NCBI RefSeq assembly: GCF_007655135.1
Contig: NC_045129.1
Span: forward strand, 35,465,122 to 35,529,121
DNA length: 64,000 bases
Direction of reading: 5' to 3'
DNA from: Punica granatum
Lineage: Eukaryota > Streptophyta > Magnoliopsida > Myrtales > Lythraceae
The notes below the pieces were generated by a model. The model worked only from the letters and a program-made list of their open reading frames with translations, ran no database searches and was not told where the DNA came from. Of the stretch, positions 47,548 through 60,900 are shown one piece after another (position 1 is the first letter of the stretch; each line of letters begins with the position of its first letter). The position numbers and the translations under genes are program-made.

Positions 47548-50500
47548 GCACGCAGACTAAAGACTGCTTTCCCCACCAACCAACCTATCTATTTTATCTA
47601 TCTAACCATTGGAATGCTCGCATTCCCATTCATTTGCATAGCAGCACTTGTTGTTCTGATTTGATGCTGTTTTAGGGTTTCAATGTGTTCCTAATTCGAT
47701 GTAAATAGAAATTTAGGGCACAAGATAAGGCCTAGAAGACAGGAACAAAAGTGGACTAGGGAGCCGTAGTTTTAGGAGCTATTGCTGCGTGGTTTATCTC
47801 AAGAAGAAGAAGAAGATGATTATGGCTATTGCTGATTGATAGGCCTTCCAACTGTAAATAGGTCGGGACATTGTTCGATGTTCATTTGTAAATTAAATCA
47901 TGCTTAAATTCCGAGCATCATTTCTTTCTATTACGTGTCCCGTTATGGAGGAAGTGGCCGTATTTGCATCGGCTTTAGCCTATGTAAGCCACTCTTCCGG
48001 CCGGCCGACCACCAGTCTCCAGAAGTTACGACACTGTTCTGTTATGGAGAGAGAGAGTCCGTGTTTGCATCGATTTTGGCCTACCTCAGCCACTCTTCCG
48101 GCCGACCACTAGTCTCCGTCCGGAAGTTACGACACCGTACAACCCCAGTCAGAAATAGCATAAATTACGAACTCACCCAGAAATAGCATAAATTACGAAC
48201 TCACCCGAAAAGGCGGTACTTTACCTTAAATACTAGGACTCTTCACATGTATTGTACCTTATGAAAATCATTGAACAGGCTTAAATACTAGGACTCTTCA
48301 TATGCACCGACAAAAATCATTGATCAGGCTAATCAACAAAAAATGCATAGAACGATGATCTCGCGATTCGTTTCTTCCTAGACCGTTGGATTAGGGGGCG
48401 ATCCAATCTGGACCGTTAACTATTCTTCGGTCGGGGCCAGAAAATTTGAAGGCCAGGTTGGAGCTTGGGAGGTTTCTTAACAGTGTCCTCTTACGGCAGG
48501 AATCTCTCGACAGGGACTGCTTAATAACAATAGTCTATCTTTTGGGACACCGCAACTTTCACGCTAAGAATGCTCCCTATGTCAACATCTTTTCTTTAAC
48601 CTTTCCTACCAAGAGCCCGGAATTATTGGAAACATGACCGCCGCCGCACCCGAATCCGTAAATAAAAGCCAAGGGAGAAAATTACCCAATCCGTTTAACC
48701 AAGATGTGATTTCACGTCTCATTTTGGGACTATCCGGCGAGTGGGGATCCTTCCCACTCAAGCCTTTTCTTTATTTTTATTTTTTTTAATTTCAGTTTTT
48801 TAAAAATTATAGTTTACTTTTTAAAATTTTTACTCTTTGTTAAATCCGACTCAAATAAGGTATCAAGTAATTTGATGAATCCGTTTGCCTAGAGTATTCG
48901 TTGCTCTCGCGGCTACTCTAGTTTTTTTTTAGTTCCCATTTTTTAATGTTCACATTTTTTAACCCCTTCGTTAGTATTCTAAATCAGAGTCGAACAAGAT
49001 ACCAAATAATCCGGTTGACACCTCGAGATAAACGAGTCATTCTGGTTGAATCAATTATTTCCAAAAAAAAAAATTCATAACTTTTCATCTAGAAAATTTT
49101 TAAAAAAATTCGTATCGAAAATGCTAGATAAACAAATTGGGATGTATCTAACTTTTTCTTTTTCAAATTTTAAGTCGTGTGTGGAAAACCTACCCTCTCT
49201 CTTTGAGTTTTTTTTCCCCTTTATTTTCATTTTTCTGTGTGTCCCTTTTGTTCAGTGTTTTTAAACCCGACCCAGCAAGCTAGCAAGTATCTCGACTAAC
49301 CCGTTGCGTTAAATGACACAAACATCATGACGTTAGTATATCTGAAAATTTTTATAAATTACAATCCTATGCAAAAACAACACATTTAAAGAGTCCACGC
49401 CCCAATCGCTCCCCCGAAGGAATATGTGCTTCTAAAAGATCCACCTAATTTATCGAATTTATGTGATCTAATATTTGATTTTTCTATCAACCATAAGAAC
49501 ATTATTGTATAATATATTTAATAATATGTTGTCCTTATTTATTGTATATAGAATTATACATAAAATTATGTATCTTTATAATGGAATACGATATCGAAAA
49601 AAGAGAGACAGATTGTCTAGATATACATAGGTGTTTATATCATAAAAAGAATTACAGCGTCATCTGATTTGTAAAATCTTCCTAGCTGCACGAAAAATGG
49701 ACCGACAGCAAAGTGCAAGTCGATGCAATTAAAATATTATCACCATATTATAATCCATCGATCGTTTTCCATATTTGATTGTTTCGAGCATTTGAATTCA
49801 TATAATAAGACCAACTAAAGATAATAATGATAGTTATTTTATAACAAGGAGCTCATTCTTCACGGACCCGTGAACATTCCAAACCTATCATCTCAAGATA
49901 TTATATCATTAATAAATAGGTGGATATAAAAAATAATAATTTCTTCATAATATGTATCTAACAAATAATTTGAGACAACTTTTGGACCCGCGACGAAGCG
50001 CAGGTATAATAACTAAGTGGATTATGAAAACGCTAATGCAAGAAAGAGTGTTTCTATCGACTGCAAGTAATCTGTCATTTCTAGGCACTCAATAAAGACC
50101 ATTGAAACTTAAAACTCAAGCTCCTATTGTATTATTAACCTGAGCCAACGGAGATATCACGACAGGCCTTCTAATGAGATAATTTGGAATCTTCGTCTAA
50201 AAGAAACGGAATGTGATCTCGGCACAAGATGATGTCGTGCTCTTATATGACTCCATCTAAAAAGTTCTCCGTTCCTCGTATCAAACATAGCAAAAAGGAA
50301 GAATAAATGGATACCTAAAAAGGAGTCTAATGTGCTTTGCAGTCATTATCGTACATGTTCTAGGTTGCGTTAGAGGATATTTCATATTATGAATGGACGA
50401 GACGTGTTCTTCCCGTGATGAAAGATGTCGATAGTATAGGAATAAAAACCATCTCATTTCATGAAGTGAAAATCAGAGAGCGTGTTCGATCAAATCCAAT

Positions 50501-50636
50501 TCAAAATTTATAACATTGCCAATTTCAAGAGGTCACACACAAGATATGCAATGACTAGGGGACATATCAGAGCCAGTAAACTTTAGCAGCTTGGATTCAG
50601 TCTTGGAGGGAGAAGCACGATGATCTACCTGGAAAA
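47548..50636. other. 3' UTR of RCC1 gene and intergenic DNA
   Basis: Likely 3' UTR to about 47900. 47938-48320 is a patch of small tandem duplications (listed). The rest is AT-rich with no gene; the last ~150 bases are the likely CCT5 3' UTR. Confidence 0.55.
47938..48320. repeat. cluster of imperfect tandem duplications
   Basis: Three duplications in a row. (1) About 100-bp units at 47938 and 48038: (c/t)gttatggag...tttgcatcg...cagccactcttccggccg...agtctcc...ggaagttacgacac. (2) agaaatagcataaattacga followed by actcacc at 48153 and 48179. (3) cttaaatactaggactcttc followed by a-atg at 48227 and 48283, each preceded or followed by aaaatcattga-caggct. Confidence 0.85.
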
Positions 50637-53600
50637 TTAGTAATCAGAAGGGGAAATGACATCATCAATCTTCAGGATCATTTTCACAACTTGGGTTGCC
50701 AACAAGATCTGCTGCTGCTTCCCTATCAGGCTCTCAAACACATTCTGCTCACGCATGTCATTCGTGCCAACATCGTTGCAGTCAATTCCACAGAACGGGT
50801 TGTTTTCCTGTATTATCAGTTTAAATGAAAAGTTAAAGATCACTCATTAACAATTTGAATGGCCTACTCACCCAAGGAAAACAGTTTAAATCTTTTTGCA
50901 GGAGAAACGAAATCAAGACTAGACCCGATATGAAAAGGCTTTCCCTAGACCGACCAATTGCATTTAATAGTTGCAGGTTGACCAGCAAAAGCTGAAGGAA
51001 ATTTTTATGTTATAACCATGAAAGAAAATCTAGGCAGGCGACAAAGGGATAGAAATGCCCAGACCTTAATTTGCTGAGATTTAACAGCAGATAGTATCTC
51101 AATAGGTTGCAGGCCACTATTCTCGGCAAGTGCCATGGGAACTGCATCCAGGGCATCAGCAAATCCCCTGATAGCATACTGTTGAAGTAGCATAGAAGCA
51201 TAACATTATATAAAGATTAAATGCTGTAATTTAGCCCCACATAGGAAAGGGATATCATTACCTGTTCGACACCAGGATATCTATCAGCAGCCGCTTCAAC
51301 AGCAATTGAGCATGCAATTTCAGAAGAGCCACCACCATACACAATAGAGTTGTTGCGGATGAGGTTCCGAGCCACACACAGTGCATCGTGGATGCTGCGC
51401 TTTGTCTCCTCTATCATCATTTTGTTACCTGATGCCAGAAGCATTTAGTGCTCGTCATCTAATACCTGTTCCTTTATTCACTATATCGATATGTTTTTAT
51501 TAATCCCTTTTATATTATATATAAGGTCTATACAATGCAATTATAAAAGAGCATAATCTAACTCAGCAAAAACTTTAAAACCGATAAGACTTTATCATGA
51601 TGCTAGGCTAAAGCTCAGATCAGATGCACCAGAAAAAGAGTAATAGCTTGATTGTTAAAAAAGAATGTAGCTCAAGGATAAATTACCTCCACGGATAAAT
51701 ATGGTAACAGCCCGTGAATTTGCACAGTGCTCAATATACAGCATTTTATCTTTTGTTGTACCAAAAGATTTTTCCCGGACAAGTCCAGCCTACAATAAAG
51801 GGGAAACAGTTAGCAATTTCATTCGATAAACGTTGAATAACATCTCTATGGTAAGACTTGAGAGCACATACTCCAGCAATTGTAATCATACCCACCAGGC
51901 ATTTAATACAACAAATATGTTAAAAAGAAAACCATGTATAAGACACACCTTCCCTAGCTTTTCTGGTGTCAGCTCTTGGAATCTTGGCACAATCCTCCCA
52001 CCTAAATGACAATATCAGCTTCAGCAGATGCAGCAAAATAATAATAGTAGATCGAGCTATCCTAAAATACAAACACTTCACAGCACATTCTTAGAGTTGA
52101 ATTACCAGTGGCTATAGCTATCAGCTCCAACTCTACACCACCAACCCAACGAACTGCAGGCAAATTCCTGTGCATTAATAGATGATTTGCTTCATCATCA
52201 AATCCCCATTGACAGATGACCAAGGTTGCACCAACATCCTGCATAAGAAACACATAGATAAAGCAACTACCCGCAGATAATGTAGTTCACATTTCTATTA
52301 CATGGCCTACAAAAAAGCATCTCCAAGCTAAAAAGTTAATTAGCATCAAAGTCATGAAGTTAGTTGACAAGATAAACCATGAAAACTTTATACAGTGCTC
52401 AAATGAGTATTCTAGAGCATGTCCCTCAATGAAGGAAACCTGGGGCTGGTCCAAGATGTAAATATAAACAAGACTCATAAACTAGGAATATCATGCACTT
52501 ACCTTGCATTTCTGAACCATGTCATCAAAGTATTTCTGCTCCTGATGACGCAAAGTTTGAAACTTCTCCACAGTATCAATATCAACCTTATGCTTGGTTT
52601 TTGGCTTAGGGGGCTCAAAGGGACAGGTGAGGATGGCAATCTTCGCATCTTCAATCCGCTTGGGCATCTGTGGATGGCTCATGTCCTTGTCAACAACAAT
52701 GCCATATATCAACTCAGTGTCTTCCAGCTTCCCTCCTACTTTTCCTTCCACTTTAATTAAATCTAAATTCACGTCCTTCCTCTCCAAATCTGCCACTGCG
52801 AGAACTGCTTTAACTGCAATCTCAGCCAGATCGCGCTTGCACCGGTTAACACTGAAAAATGATATCAAAGTTTTAGAAAGATGACAAAACACAAACTAGT
52901 AAAGTACAAATAATTCAAAAAATGGGACAATTCTTGCAACTCGAGCTGACAACATTAAATTGATAAGCACCAGAGAACAGGACAGACTCACATCTTCGAT
53001 GACAGAGTAGTCATGCAAGTTTGAACCAGGGGTTCCATGTCTGGCACTCCAAATTCAAACTTCTGAGCTATTCGCTCCAAATGTTCAACAGCTATCCTAC
53101 AAGCCAATTCATATCCTTCTGCAATACGAATGGGGTGAATACCACGCTCTAATAACTTCTCAGCTTGCTCCAGAAGTGAACCGGCCATGACAACCACCCC
53201 AGTTGTACCATCACCAATTTCATAATCCTGACTCCGTGAGAGCTCAACCATGAGTTTTGCAATCTGATTGTCTACATCCATCTGTTCCAGAATTGTTGCA
53301 CCATCATTTGCTGACAACATAAAAGGAAAACAGTGAGATGAGAACATTGGCAGAAATAAATCTTGCTATATAACTTCTATAACCAATCCACTGTATCAGC
53401 ATTATAAACCCAGCAAGCGATGTCTATCGCTTTCTCCTACCCTTTTGGGACAATCAAATCAGGCAAACAACTGATGAACTGCAGGCACTTTCAAGTACCA
53501 GTGTGCAGCATTTTACTGAACCGCGGACAAGACTCTAGACGAGAATCGTGCACATCCATCTGCAAACAGTAAGCTTACCAAGCAGTAGCAGCTAAAGCAA

Positions 53601-54100
53601 TTCATGTCGGGAGTGCATTCACAGACGTAAGAAAAGCCTCCCGCTAATGTCAATAAGTGCGGATCAAAAGAGCGCGACCAAAACGAGCTACTGCGAAGAG
53701 CTTCTCTAAGCTCAAGTCACCAACTTCTTTCCATTTAAGCTCGATATCAACTTGTGAGAAAAAACACTAGTTTGATTACCCAAACAGACATCATAGATCC
53801 ACAATGAAAAAGACATAGATAGCTCCAAAACCTACTTATACCTCTCGAAGAAACAACGACAGTCACTGCAGCACTGTAAGCTAAAGCGAAGGGGAACTCA
53901 CTGATGGTGACGTCGCCGTCGGGGCTCTGGAGCATCTTGTCCATGCCCTTAGGTCCGAGAGAGGTCCGAAGTATGCGGGCGACGGCCTTCCCGGCGGAAA
54001 TGTTGGCCTTCTGAGCCTCGAGGCCCCTCAGTCGAGTCTTCTGATCCTGCTCCTTCAGTATAATGAACGGCCGCCCGAACTCATCGAACGCCAACGCCAT
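50637..54100 (-). CDS. CCT5: T-complex protein 1 subunit epsilon (CCT5)
   Basis: Nine exons in minus order: 54100-53902, 53310-52992, 52851-52503, 52238-52106, 52001-51949, 51789-51687, 51428-51262, 51178-51065, 50807-50637; 535 aa, the length of Arabidopsis CCT5. Group II chaperonin marks: [34 protein letters not shown] (ATP hydrolysis), a mid-section apical domain ([19 protein letters not shown]), [14 protein letters not shown], and [16 protein letters not shown]. It is one of eight subunits of the cytosolic TRiC/CCT ring that folds actin, tubulin and other proteins. All junctions are GT-AG and keep frame. The two N-terminal signature motifs are split by a ~590-bp intron 1. Confidence 0.97.
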
Positions 54101-54618
54101 TCCTCTCCCGCTTCCACACCCTCCCCGTCTCCGTCTCTGCTGTCAGCTTCTTCCTCTTCTTCTGTAGGTCGAGATTGGCTATGGCGGAAAATGGAGAAGT
54201 GGAGAAGAGCGTAGAAGGCAACAAGAAGGGTTCTGAGCGTGGAAAAAGCCCTAACGAGACGCGCGGTCTGGTTATTGGGCCGACGGATGGGCCTGACCAT
54301 TTCCCTGGAGGGTGGGCTCATGAGATATTGGGCTTGATCTATGGGCCGAGTTACGGCTCAAAGTATGCTCGGCTAAAATTAGCCTAAGAAAAGATACCAA
54401 CCCCCACCAAGCTATGGCTTTCCTCGGAAAACGGAAAGCCACTTTGATTTCGTGCGTCTTAGAATCGCCAAACCTCACATTGGACCTTGTAGCTCTCTTT
54501 AAATTGAGTCCCCGGCCCCTCCAAGTGCAGCAAGTGTTCCGCTCAGAAACCCGAACATACTTGTTCGAATAGATATTTCTTGAAGTCTCCAGGTTCTAGA
54601 AAATAAATTTATCTAAAT
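54101..54618. other. CCT5 upstream region
   Basis: CCT5 5' leader (CT-rich, to about 54180) then a spacer shared head-to-head with the small AGP-like gene. No additional ORF is convincing. Confidence 0.5.
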
Positions 54619-54939
54619 ATGACACTTCGCGATCTGATTCTTACCTTCGTTTTTACTCTTATTGTTGTTAACATGGCTTCAGCGGCTACAACCGAGGCTT
54701 CCCTCGGTGCATCGTCTCATGCTTCTAGTGGGGTGATCGGCGATGTCAACAATGATTCTCCTTCCCCAAGGGGATCGATTCAAGCCGATGCCACAGCCAC
54801 TGGTGGTCCTATTGCAGCCGGAACTTTCTCTTCCTCCTCAAGACAATTGCCAGCACCGGCTCCCGGACCGAGTGCTGCCACAACACTTGATGTCCCTATA
54901 ATCGTAACGGTCATTACTGCTATCGGGTATCTATTATAA
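54619..54939 (+). CDS. small arabinogalactan-type GPI-anchored protein
   Basis: Single exon, 106 aa. Signal peptide at residues 1-22 (LILTFVFTLIVVNMASA). The mature chain is rich in Ala, Ser, Thr and Gly with scattered Pro in AGP-type contexts (SPSPRG, QLPAPAPGPSAATT), then a C-terminal hydrophobic tail (DVPIIVTVITAIGYLL) typical of GPI-anchor addition. Such AG-peptide-like proteins sit at the plasma membrane or cell wall; the exact subgroup is not recognised. It has no close neighbours in function. Confidence 0.7.
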   Translation: MTLRDLILTFVFTLIVVNMASAATTEASLGASSHASSGVIGDVNNDSPSPRGSIQADATATGGPIAAGTFSSSSRQLPAPAPGPSAATTLDVPIIVTVITAIGYLL

Positions 54940-55589
54940 ATTCTCTCGGCGATGATCGCCTGCAAGAGCAAGAAAATGATCTCACTCACGGCAATTTTGG
55001 CGATATTTCTTCTTTTTAATCTTTCCGATAGGGAATTTTCAAAGATTATAGGTAATTGCGGCAACCGATCGATGAATATCTTGTTCTTCCCCACGTGCAC
55101 TCGTACTTCTCCATTTTATAAATGCGTGACTTGTACAGGATGGTACTCTATCCATTACATTGTTCTTACATAAAATGATCATATAATGAATTCACATGCC
55201 AAATTTCATGGCATCCTTTTTTAAATGCTCTAACTCGAGACTAGCTCTAGTCTTCATTGTACTGGCGAGCATCTTGTTGGCACGCTTGCCCAACCTTTCA
55301 TAATGTGCGTCAAAGAGATTGTATTATGCAAGGATGGCATATGAAAGCCTCAACCATATATCCACGGAGTAACGAGCCGATACCATTCGCAAATCAATTG
55401 ACACAAGATAATCATCGGGAGGAAATGAAAGGTACTTGTGCTAGTAAGGGTTGCTCAAGAAGAAGTTACATAAAGAAAGGTATTTGGGCTTGAGCCCACA
55501 AAGCAAAATGGGCCACTGCACTAATAAAGAGAGATTTTAATTTTGACAATTCGGATCAAAAAATTATTTATCGAAATAAATAAAACAAT
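54940..55589. other. AGP 3' UTR and spacer
   Basis: Nothing further supportable. Confidence 0.5.
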
Positions 55590-55662
55590 GGCGTCGCCCG
55601 GACTTGAACCGGAGACCTTCAGTGTGTTAGACTGACGTGATAACCAACTACACCACGACACC
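55590..55662 (-). tRNA. tRNA-Val(AAC)
   Basis: 73-nt cloverleaf on the minus strand. Acceptor GGTGTCG pairs with CGACGCC (one G-U). The D-arm region contains TGGTGTAGTTGGTTATCA (A box). Anticodon stem-loop TCAGT-CTAACAC-ACTGA gives anticodon AAC. T-arm (T/C)CCGG-TTCAAGT-CCGGG contains the B box. No intron. 3' CCA is not encoded, as normal in plants. Confidence 0.95.
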
Positions 55663-57966
55663 TCATTTGCTTTGCTGTTTTGGATTAAATACCAATGTGT
55701 AAGGGGGACCTCTGGTTAAGTTGGTATGTATTAGTGGTATGTCCAATAAATATTAACAGTGCACGCTCCACCAATGGAAACAAAATTTAAATTAGATTGC
55801 GGGTCGAGTGAGGATAAGATTCGCTTCGTATTGACGTCGTGCGCCTGGCTGCAAATGGAGATCCATCGATTTAATCCTGACGTTATCGAGATTTAATACT
55901 TGTCTTTAATTTGAGGACCAACACCTGAGTCATATCACGCCACTTATTAGACGGAAGTCTTATGAAGTGGCCCTACTTAGAAGTAGAATTTGTTAAATAT
56001 TCGATAAATTAGTGTCTATCATGAGACGTGGATTTGAGCGAAAGAGACATCGATGAAGAGCACTTTTTTTTTTCCTTTTTTTTTTTCTCCTCTCTTTATG
56101 ACTGGGTAAATGAAGGGCGAATTAAATAGGGGATCGAATATTTGGTAATATGCCACTTCTTTGAGTTATTCTCATTCCAACTTAGTCCTAATATTATAAA
56201 GGCTTCAAAAATAAATAAGAAAATCGCAAAAAAAAACTACTGATATTGATAGAAGTGAAGACTGATTTTGGCCACGTTTAAGTTAAGTCCATTTTGATTT
56301 CCACCAAAAAAATATTTATAAAAATAAAAAATAAAAGATTAAAAATGAAAAAGAGGCTCCATTTTCATGGTAGAACTTTGCCTGTCGATTATCCCACACT
56401 ACTCCGAGCAAAACCCGCCCGTCTCCACTTCACTGATCGCTTTCACGCCCGTGAAATTCCCGAAATACCCCTTTTTAGCACCTCAATGACGGGGCCTGCG
56501 GGGTCATTTCACCCCGACCGTGTTGGCCCGCGCACAGACAGTGGCTCTGGGCTTGTGAGGAAAGATACATGTCTCAGTCCGATCCTTTTTTTTTTTTTTC
56601 CTTTATATCTTTTTGGGTACTAGTCCGTTCAACGTCCTTCTAAACCGGAAGAATCGAGATCGGGGAAGTATCCGGTCCAATAGTCGAACTGTCCAGGGAG
56701 CCCCCGAGGCCGTTAGACTAGCAGCTTGGCGCAAGTCCCACACCGATATAACAGTCCGACGATCCCATGAACTGTCTTGCAGCTGAATCGTGAAATGTTT
56801 CATTGAGATTCCAATGATCATCACAGGCATGCACTCTGCATTCTCATGGGATTGAAGTATGCTCAGTGTTAGCAATTTTAGAATATGAAAGTAGATTTGG
56901 TTTTCGATAAGTATTCCCAGCGGAACATCAGGCAATTTATGCCCGGCCAAATAGCATATGCACCAACTTGAAAGATTATTTCTGCAATCCGAGAGATGAT
57001 TTTGAAATCATTGTTGAATTAATTCCTCCTCGATAACAAATTTGTGGTAGTCACTGACTCGTTGATCTACGCCGAAAATGTTGTCGTAAATCAACAGTGT
57101 TATAGTCATCAATCGCTCGATCAACCTTAGTGTTTTTTTTTTTTTTTGGGTTGATCACATTGACCTCAATTAGATTTTTGTAATGAAGGAGGGGGGGGGC
57201 AAAGTCTACGTTTTTGGACCGTCCACTTAAAACACTCGCCAGTCTGCTCATTGTTAGCGGTCTCTTCACAATCATTACCATTACCACTACTCAGACCAGA
57301 GCCCAAAACACAACAAACGGAACCAACAAAATACATATCGCAAATAGCACGATGAGTGGGTCAACGACAAATTGAACGAGCTTTATTGAACGAGCTTTAT
57401 TTAAGATGACGCTCGAATGAGATTAATATCAATTGGGAATATCCGCGGTCTCATTAAAATGTGGATGGATTTCATTCCGAAATTACAGAGCAGTATGTCT
57501 CACAATTTTGTTTTATTAAAAAAAAAAGTGAGAGAAAAGAAATGATGGAGGAGTGGCATTAATCCTCCATTAATGGCCTGCTCCTGCTTTCACTTAGCTT
57601 TCCTCCTCGTCGTCGTTGTCCTCCTGCCTGCCTGCTGCTGCTCCTCCTGAGCTACGCTCCTCTCGCCTCGTCCCTCCCTCCACTCTGCTGCTGCCATTAC
57701 TGCTGCAGCCTCTGCCGACTGCTGCTCCCACTGTCCACTGCAATTAATTAGATCTGCATCTACACTGCGCAGGCACTAACTCCATTCACCTCCTCCTCCA
57801 TTAACGAAGCCCTGTCCTATCATCTCTCTCGTTCATCTCGGATCTTATGTCATTTCTCGAACTCCTGCTCCTGCTCCGATCGGGTCCCGCATTCCTCCGA
57901 ATCCGGACTCGATCCCAGCTGGTACAGCTATCCTCCACCGATCCGCGGTGAATGCTGGCATAGAGG
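55663..57966. other. spacer and ORP gene leader
   Basis: No gene. 55690-55950 has tRNA/SINE-like phrasing without clear boxes. 57370-57401 contains ttgaacgagctttat twice. 57590-57966 is a CT- and CTG-rich stretch, probable 5' UTR of the ORP gene. Short G run near 57190. Confidence 0.5.
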
Positions 57967-60900
57967 ATGAACCCACTGTGCTGCATTGCTCCTGTCTCGA
58001 TCGACCGCGAGAGGAGCCAGGTCGCCGTCGATCCGGCAGTCAGGACGGTCAACTCCAGCTCGAAGCTCAGCTACGGAGCTCAGGTTCCGTCGGTGGGGGC
58101 CGACCTCGATAGGCCCGCGGCGGCTGCTCGGAGCGAGGAAGCAGCCGGAGAGGGCGGCAGGGACTCCAAGGTTTTTGGCGGGAGCGGCGGCAGTCTGGGA
58201 GGGATTCTGTACAAGTGGGTGAATTACGGGAAGGGATGGCGCGCGAGGTGGTTCGTGCTCGAAGACGGGGTGCTGTCCTACTACAAAGTTCACGGGCCGG
58301 ACAAGATCGTGATGAGCCCCGCGGCGGAGAAGAGCGTCAGGGTCATCGGAGAGGAGTCGCTCAAGTTCGTGAGGAAGGCGAGCTGGAGGATCAATGGCAG
58401 GAAGCAGTGCAGGCCATTCGGTGAAGTTCACTTAAAGGTTCATCACCAGATAATTGATCTTCGTTAATTTTTTCATTAATTCGGATTTGGATTAGGTTTC
58501 TCTTGTCATATGTTTTGTCTGATTCGAGTTTACTTTTAGGCTGTTTTTAAGATAACCATACCAAGTGGCAAAGGGAAAAAAGTCCTCTGGAAATAGAGAG
58601 TGGAACTCTCCATTGGCTTATTTTAATGGGGAAAGACTACTCTTTGATCTTCCTTCTTTTATGCCATAATAGAAAACAGAAACGGTACGGATACCCTTTT
58701 GGGAATACCCTTTTGAGTGATGTGTTCCTGCTTTGATATCTTTCCATAGCGTTCTTGTTCCGCTGCTATTAACCCGATGTATGGTTGGAGAGCTCGTAGG
58801 AGCTAGTTTCGTGGCTTCGTTGTTGAGCTATAGGACATACCTTCGTTGTCATTTGTTGGGTGCATTGTGTTTTTAAGCGAAGCGACTGATCATAAGCAAC
58901 CTACTAGTCTCCGATGTTTTGAATATTTTCTGTGTAGTATAGGGGCGACGAAGAGAAGATATGGAATGTTAGATTCAGGCTGTGGCCGATCTGGAGCCAG
59001 TGAGATCCGTGATAATCATTGTATATATATCATAGTACAGGAGAAATCTTGAGAAAGATTGTAAACCCTGCTTTTAAATTTAAAGACCCAAAAGTTGTCA
59101 TGAGCTAGCCCCTTGCGGTGGAAAAAAAAAAAAAAAAGAAGCTCCTTAGGATTGTTCTACGAAATGAAATGCGATCGATGGTAGTATGGTATATCAACAG
59201 TGTTCCATCTAAAAAAAATTATTTACCATGTTTTCCTTATGTAGGATCTCTCCTTGAAAAAGTAATTTGTGAAGGATGGAAGCTCGGGATGGAATTTATT
59301 TATCTAGATCTGATGATTGTACGCTATTGAATTCATGGTTGAGATCTAATTCGGGGTTGGATGATGGTGAACAATAAGTTTCAGTGAGCAAATAAACTAT
59401 TAGAATCAGAGGATAACGAGGTTTTTCTTGGTTCTCCCGAAGGATGCTGATGGCTAGTCATCCTCAGAGCATGACTTCGCCCCTTAAATCTGTTTTCATG
59501 GCATATTTTTGTGGTTTTCTTTTGTACTTAATGCCCCACTATTATGGGTTGCAGGTTTCATCCATTCGTGCTAGTAGGTCAGATGATAAAAGGCTGTCGA
59601 TATTCACTGGCACAAAAACTCTCCACCTGCGCTGCGTATCTCGAGAAGACAGAACTGCATGGGTTGACGCGCTTCTGGCAGCGAAAGATCAATATCCTAG
59701 AGTGCTGTCGAGCAATGACTTCGCACCTTCTGATGATGTTATTGTTTCAACTGAAAAGCTTCGGTCGCGGCTGCTGCAGGATGGTGTCACTGAAGCTGTC
59801 ATTAGAGATTGTGAGTCTCTTATGCTTTCAGAACTTTCTGAACTGCAAAACCAATTGAAGGTGCTTCAGCGAAAACATGTTATGTTGTTGGACTCACTGA
59901 GACAACTGGAGGTACTAGTCGTCATTCTTAGATTTGATTGACTGTTGAAATTGCTTTCCTAATTATATTTTCATGCAGAGGGCAGTTACTGCTGAGGTTT
60001 TTTAGTTCATTGCTTGAGTTCCAATTCCCATTCTTATCCTTTGACATGGATTTGCTGTTGTCCTCTGTTGGTAGACTTGGCTACTTCAAATGGATCATAT
60101 TCTGTTTATGCAGGCTGAGAAGATAGAGCTGGAAACCACTGTAGTGGATGAAACAAAGGAGCGCGATTCATTCTGTGGACATGGAAATAGAAGATTTAGT
60201 GGTTAGTTATACGTTTAGTCTGCTGCTGTGTTCATACTCTTCAGATTATTACAGCTCACTTATTTCATGACGTTCTGGACTTTCAGATTTCTATTCTGTC
60301 ATGTCCGAGGGCTCTGGAAGTGAATCTGAGATGGATAATGAAAGTCGAGATGGAGGTGATGTCGAAACAGATGAAGAAGATGGGATGTATTTCGACACAA
60401 ATGATTTTTTGTCCGCAGATGCTCTGAGAAGTGCTTCCTATAGGTGTAGGGAAAACATGGGCAGTGCCTGCATATCTGATAGGGATGGTTTCTTTTCTGA
60501 TCATATCCGTGGAATTGACAGAGAAATAAAGGCGGTTGAATATCCATATGTAAAGAGAAGGGACAACCTGCCCGATCCAAAGGAGAAAGAGAAGCCTGTT
60601 GGTTTGTGGTCGATCATTAAGGACAATATCGGAAAGGATCTGTCGGGAGTTTGTCTTCCTGTTTACTTTAATGAACCGCTCTCCTCGTTGCAGAAGTGCT
60701 TCGAAGATCTGGAGTACTCTCACTTGGTGGATCGAGCTCTGGAATGGGGAAAACAGGTATACCTTTTGTCCAGCTGTGCACTGTATGAGCTATGCCTTTG
60801 ATCCGGCTGCTTGATCAATTGGCTTTAGTTTGATAATTCTTGATATACTGAAACTTCGCCTTTATCGGTAATCAGAGATCTTGTTTGATCGAAGATGTTT

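Noticed and set aside
57928..58431. 167-codon minus-strand frame
   Set aside because: Antisense shadow of ORP exon 1, which shows a clear PH domain on the plus strand.
58846..59330. Open frames inside ORP intron 1
   Set aside because: They lie between well-supported exons and have no recognisable domain.
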